DNA from: Deltaproteobacteria bacterium
GTDB lineage: Bacteria > Desulfobacterota > GWC2-55-46
Direction of reading: 5' to 3'
NCBI GenBank assembly: GCA_016219075.1
Contig: JACRCJ010000084.1
Coordinates: forward strand, 1 to 7,488
DNA: 7,488 bases
In this document: one piece after another, positions 6,867-7,488 of the stretch
How positions within the stretch are numbered: the first letter of the stretch is position 1
Layout of the letters: every line of letters starts with the position of its first letter
Position numbers and translations under genes: made by a program
Notes under the pieces: generated by a model
Seen by the model: only the letters and a program-made list of their open reading frames with translations
The model's database searches: none
Told to the model about the DNA's origin: nothing

Positions 6867-6945
6867 GTCGGCGGAAAGACAACCGCGCTATCCGCCGGCT
6901 GAATGGGGGTATGGTGCTGCGCAATCCCGTAGCTTTAGCGTCGGG
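6867..6945. repeat. GC-rich stem-loops of unknown role
   Basis: GTCGGCGGA (6867-6875) pairs with TCCGCCGGC (6891-6899) for 9 bp with one G-U pair and a 15-nt loop. A second smaller stem, CCCG (6926-6929) with CGGG (6942-6945), encloses an inner GC/GC pairing around TTTA. No T-run follows either. Strand and function are undetermined. Confidence 0.4.
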
Positions 6946-6990
6946 TCAAGGAGTGGCAAATATAAATGATTTTTCCTTACCATCAAAATT

Positions 6991-7010
6991 CCCTGTAGCT
7001 TGCTACAGGG
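6991..7010. repeat. Perfect 20-nt palindrome
   Basis: CCCTGTAGC (6991-6999) and GCTACAGGG (7002-7010) are exact reverse complements separated by TT. On the minus strand it is followed by AATTTTG, so it might weakly terminate leftward transcription from the right-hand gene. A diverged copy lies at 7123-7142. Confidence 0.65.
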
Positions 7011-7024
7011 TTTCCTTGTAAAAT

Positions 7025-7108
7025 CCTCCCCCTCGATGGGGGAGGGAAGGGTGGGGGTGAAAAAATGTTTTCACCCTCCCCTCAGTCCCCTCCCATCAAG
7101 GGAGGGGA
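7025..7108. repeat. Cluster of three C/G-rich hairpins, likely a dispersed intergenic repeat
   Basis: Three stem-loops in a row. CCTCCCCC (7025-7032) pairs with GGGGGAGG (7038-7045). GGGTGAAAA (7055-7063) pairs with TTTTCACCC (7068-7076) around AATG. TCCCCTCCC (7086-7094) pairs with GGGAGGGGA (7100-7108). Such C/G-tract palindromes are typical of multicopy intergenic elements found in many bacterial genomes, and their translation gives low-complexity spurious ORFs such as the plus-strand frame at 7000-7206. Copy number cannot be judged from this window. Confidence 0.6.
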
Positions 7109-7122
7109 GGCTTAAGGAGATA

Positions 7123-7142
7123 CCCATGAGTTTGCTCCGGGG
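7123..7142. repeat. Diverged second copy of the 20-nt palindrome
   Basis: Read on the minus strand this segment is CCCCGGAGCAAACTCATGGG. It matches the minus-strand reading of 6991-7010 at 14 of 20 positions, including the shared AGCAA centre and the CCC/GGG ends. Its own palindromy is partly decayed. The two copies bracket the three-hairpin cluster, which suggests one composite repeat unit. Confidence 0.4.
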
Positions 7143-7164
7143 TGGTTCATTCCAAGGGGAGGGT

Positions 7165-7281
7165 TCACTGGGGCCAAACGGTGTTTTTCATCATCAGGGA
7201 GAGTAGACCGGAGAAGGACCTGTCAGGGTCCCTATAGAGCGTAACGGTCGGGGGCGAAACCGAAGGGAAGGTGAGATTCAT
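7165..7281 (-). CDS. Candidate 38-residue small protein, coupled to the upstream iron-sulfur gene
   Basis: ATG at 7281-7279 overlaps the stop of the right-hand minus-strand gene as ATGA, and the frame runs to TGA at 7167-7165. The product starts MNLTFPSVSPPTVTLYRDPD and ends KNTVWPQ. It has no cysteine, signal peptide or membrane segment, and I do not recognise it. About three quarters of its codons end in G or C, in line with the real genes here, but the sequence is short and abuts repeat DNA. It could be a real translationally coupled peptide, the decayed start of a lost downstream gene, or chance. Confidence 0.3.
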   Translation of the reverse strand: MNLTFPSVSPPTVTLYRDPDRSFSGLLSLMMKNTVWPQ

Positions 7282-7488
7282 ATACCCGTCACTTCCTTAA
7301 TCTCTACGGAAGTATGGCCCCACTGCTGGAACCTGTTTGTCTTGACCTTGATGTCGCAGGGGGTGCAGTGGCCGAATACATGGCAGACCCTGAAGATGTC
7401 CTCGATGTCGAAGGCCGGGTCGATGAGGTTCCCCACAGGGGGCCTGCCCTCGTAAAGGTCCGAGTGGCACCGGTAGACGCTTCCGTCG
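7278..7488 (-). CDS. C-terminal part of a probable radical SAM/SPASM-type iron-sulfur protein
   Basis: An open minus-strand frame enters from the right edge and ends at TGA (7280-7278); 69 residues are visible and no start lies in the window. The visible part begins DGSVYRCHSDLYEG, continues VGNLIDPAF, then has VCHVFGHCTPCDIK and ends EIKEVTGI. Four cysteines are arranged C-x27-C-x5-C-x2-C. The pattern 'G-x-VYRC...GNxxD...C...C..C' is what C-terminal auxiliary-cluster (SPASM-like) regions of radical SAM enzymes show, where the cysteines bind an additional 4Fe-4S cluster. The radical SAM CxxxCxxC core would lie beyond the window, so the enzyme class is an inference and the substrate is unknown. 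It converges with the cytochrome gene and overlaps the small ORF at 7165-7281 by the ATGA junction. Confidence 0.65.
   Translation of the reverse strand, partial: DGSVYRCHSDLYEGRPPVGNLIDPAFDIEDIFRVCHVFGHCTPCDIKVKTNRFQQWGHTSVEIKEVTGI

Larger units (their letters stand above)
6781..7277. other. Intergenic region rich in hairpins, no confident gene apart from a small candidate ORF
   Basis: About 500 bp between the convergent cytochrome gene and the minus-strand iron-sulfur gene. It holds the cytochrome terminator (6807-6846), a GC-rich stem-loop region (6867-6945), a perfect 20-nt palindrome (6991-7010), three C/G-rich hairpins (7025-7108) and a diverged second palindrome (7123-7142). A 38-codon minus-strand ORF occupies 7165-7281. 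The density of stem-loops and the lack of coding character suggest accumulated intergenic repeat elements. Confidence 0.7.

Noticed and set aside
6954..7022. GTG-started 22-codon plus-strand frame after AAGGA
   Set aside because: The purine-rich site abuts the start codon with no spacing, and the frame runs through the palindrome; no support for translation.
7000..7206. Plus-strand 68-codon ORF across the hairpin cluster
   Set aside because: It translates the C/G-rich inverted repeats into a low-complexity Pro/Gly/Glu/Ser sequence, has no ribosome binding site, and begins inside the 20-nt palindrome. Such frames are typical artefacts of intergenic repeats.

Overview
The window comes from a GC-rich bacterium (coding regions look about 60% GC) whose genes nevertheless use ATA for isoleucine and AGG for arginine very often. 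Together with a multiheme c-type cytochrome and a MutS2-DnaG-RpoD order, this suggests an anaerobic or metal/redox-active lineage of the former Deltaproteobacteria (Desulfobacterota, Desulfuromonadota) or Nitrospirota. That placement is an inference; no rRNA or tRNA gene is present to settle it.

Positions 1-5427 are a compact plus-strand housekeeping block. It holds the C-terminal ~85% of mutS2 (5' end outside the window), a 60-bp gap, dnaG (DNA primase), a 4-bp gap, and rpoD (primary sigma factor). dnaG-rpoD is the core of the classical macromolecular synthesis operon, coupling replication priming with housekeeping transcription. mutS2 lies on the same strand directly upstream and may be co-transcribed.

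Positions 5428-5790 carry no gene but hold several signals: a 36-nt pure A/T tract with roughly helically phased T-tracts, a perfect-consensus sigma-70 promoter (TTGACA-16 bp-TATAAT), and a ~100-nt leader that ends in a strong intrinsic terminator before the next gene begins. This is either a transcription-attenuated 5' leader (possible riboswitch) for the downstream cytochrome or an independent small RNA. It is the most interesting part of the window.

Positions 5791-6780 encode a secreted five-heme c-type cytochrome, followed by a strong GC-rich hairpin (6807-6841).

Positions 6842-7277 form a hairpin-rich intergenic region: an unidentified GC-rich stem-loop, a 20-nt palindrome, three C/G-rich hairpins in a row and a second, diverged copy of the palindrome. 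It looks like a mosaic of dispersed intergenic repeats. At the right edge, on the minus strand, is the C-terminal part of a cysteine-rich protein that looks like a radical SAM/SPASM-type iron-sulfur enzyme (7278 to beyond 7488). Its stop codon overlaps, as ATGA, the start of a 38-codon minus-strand ORF (7165-7281) that is only a candidate gene.
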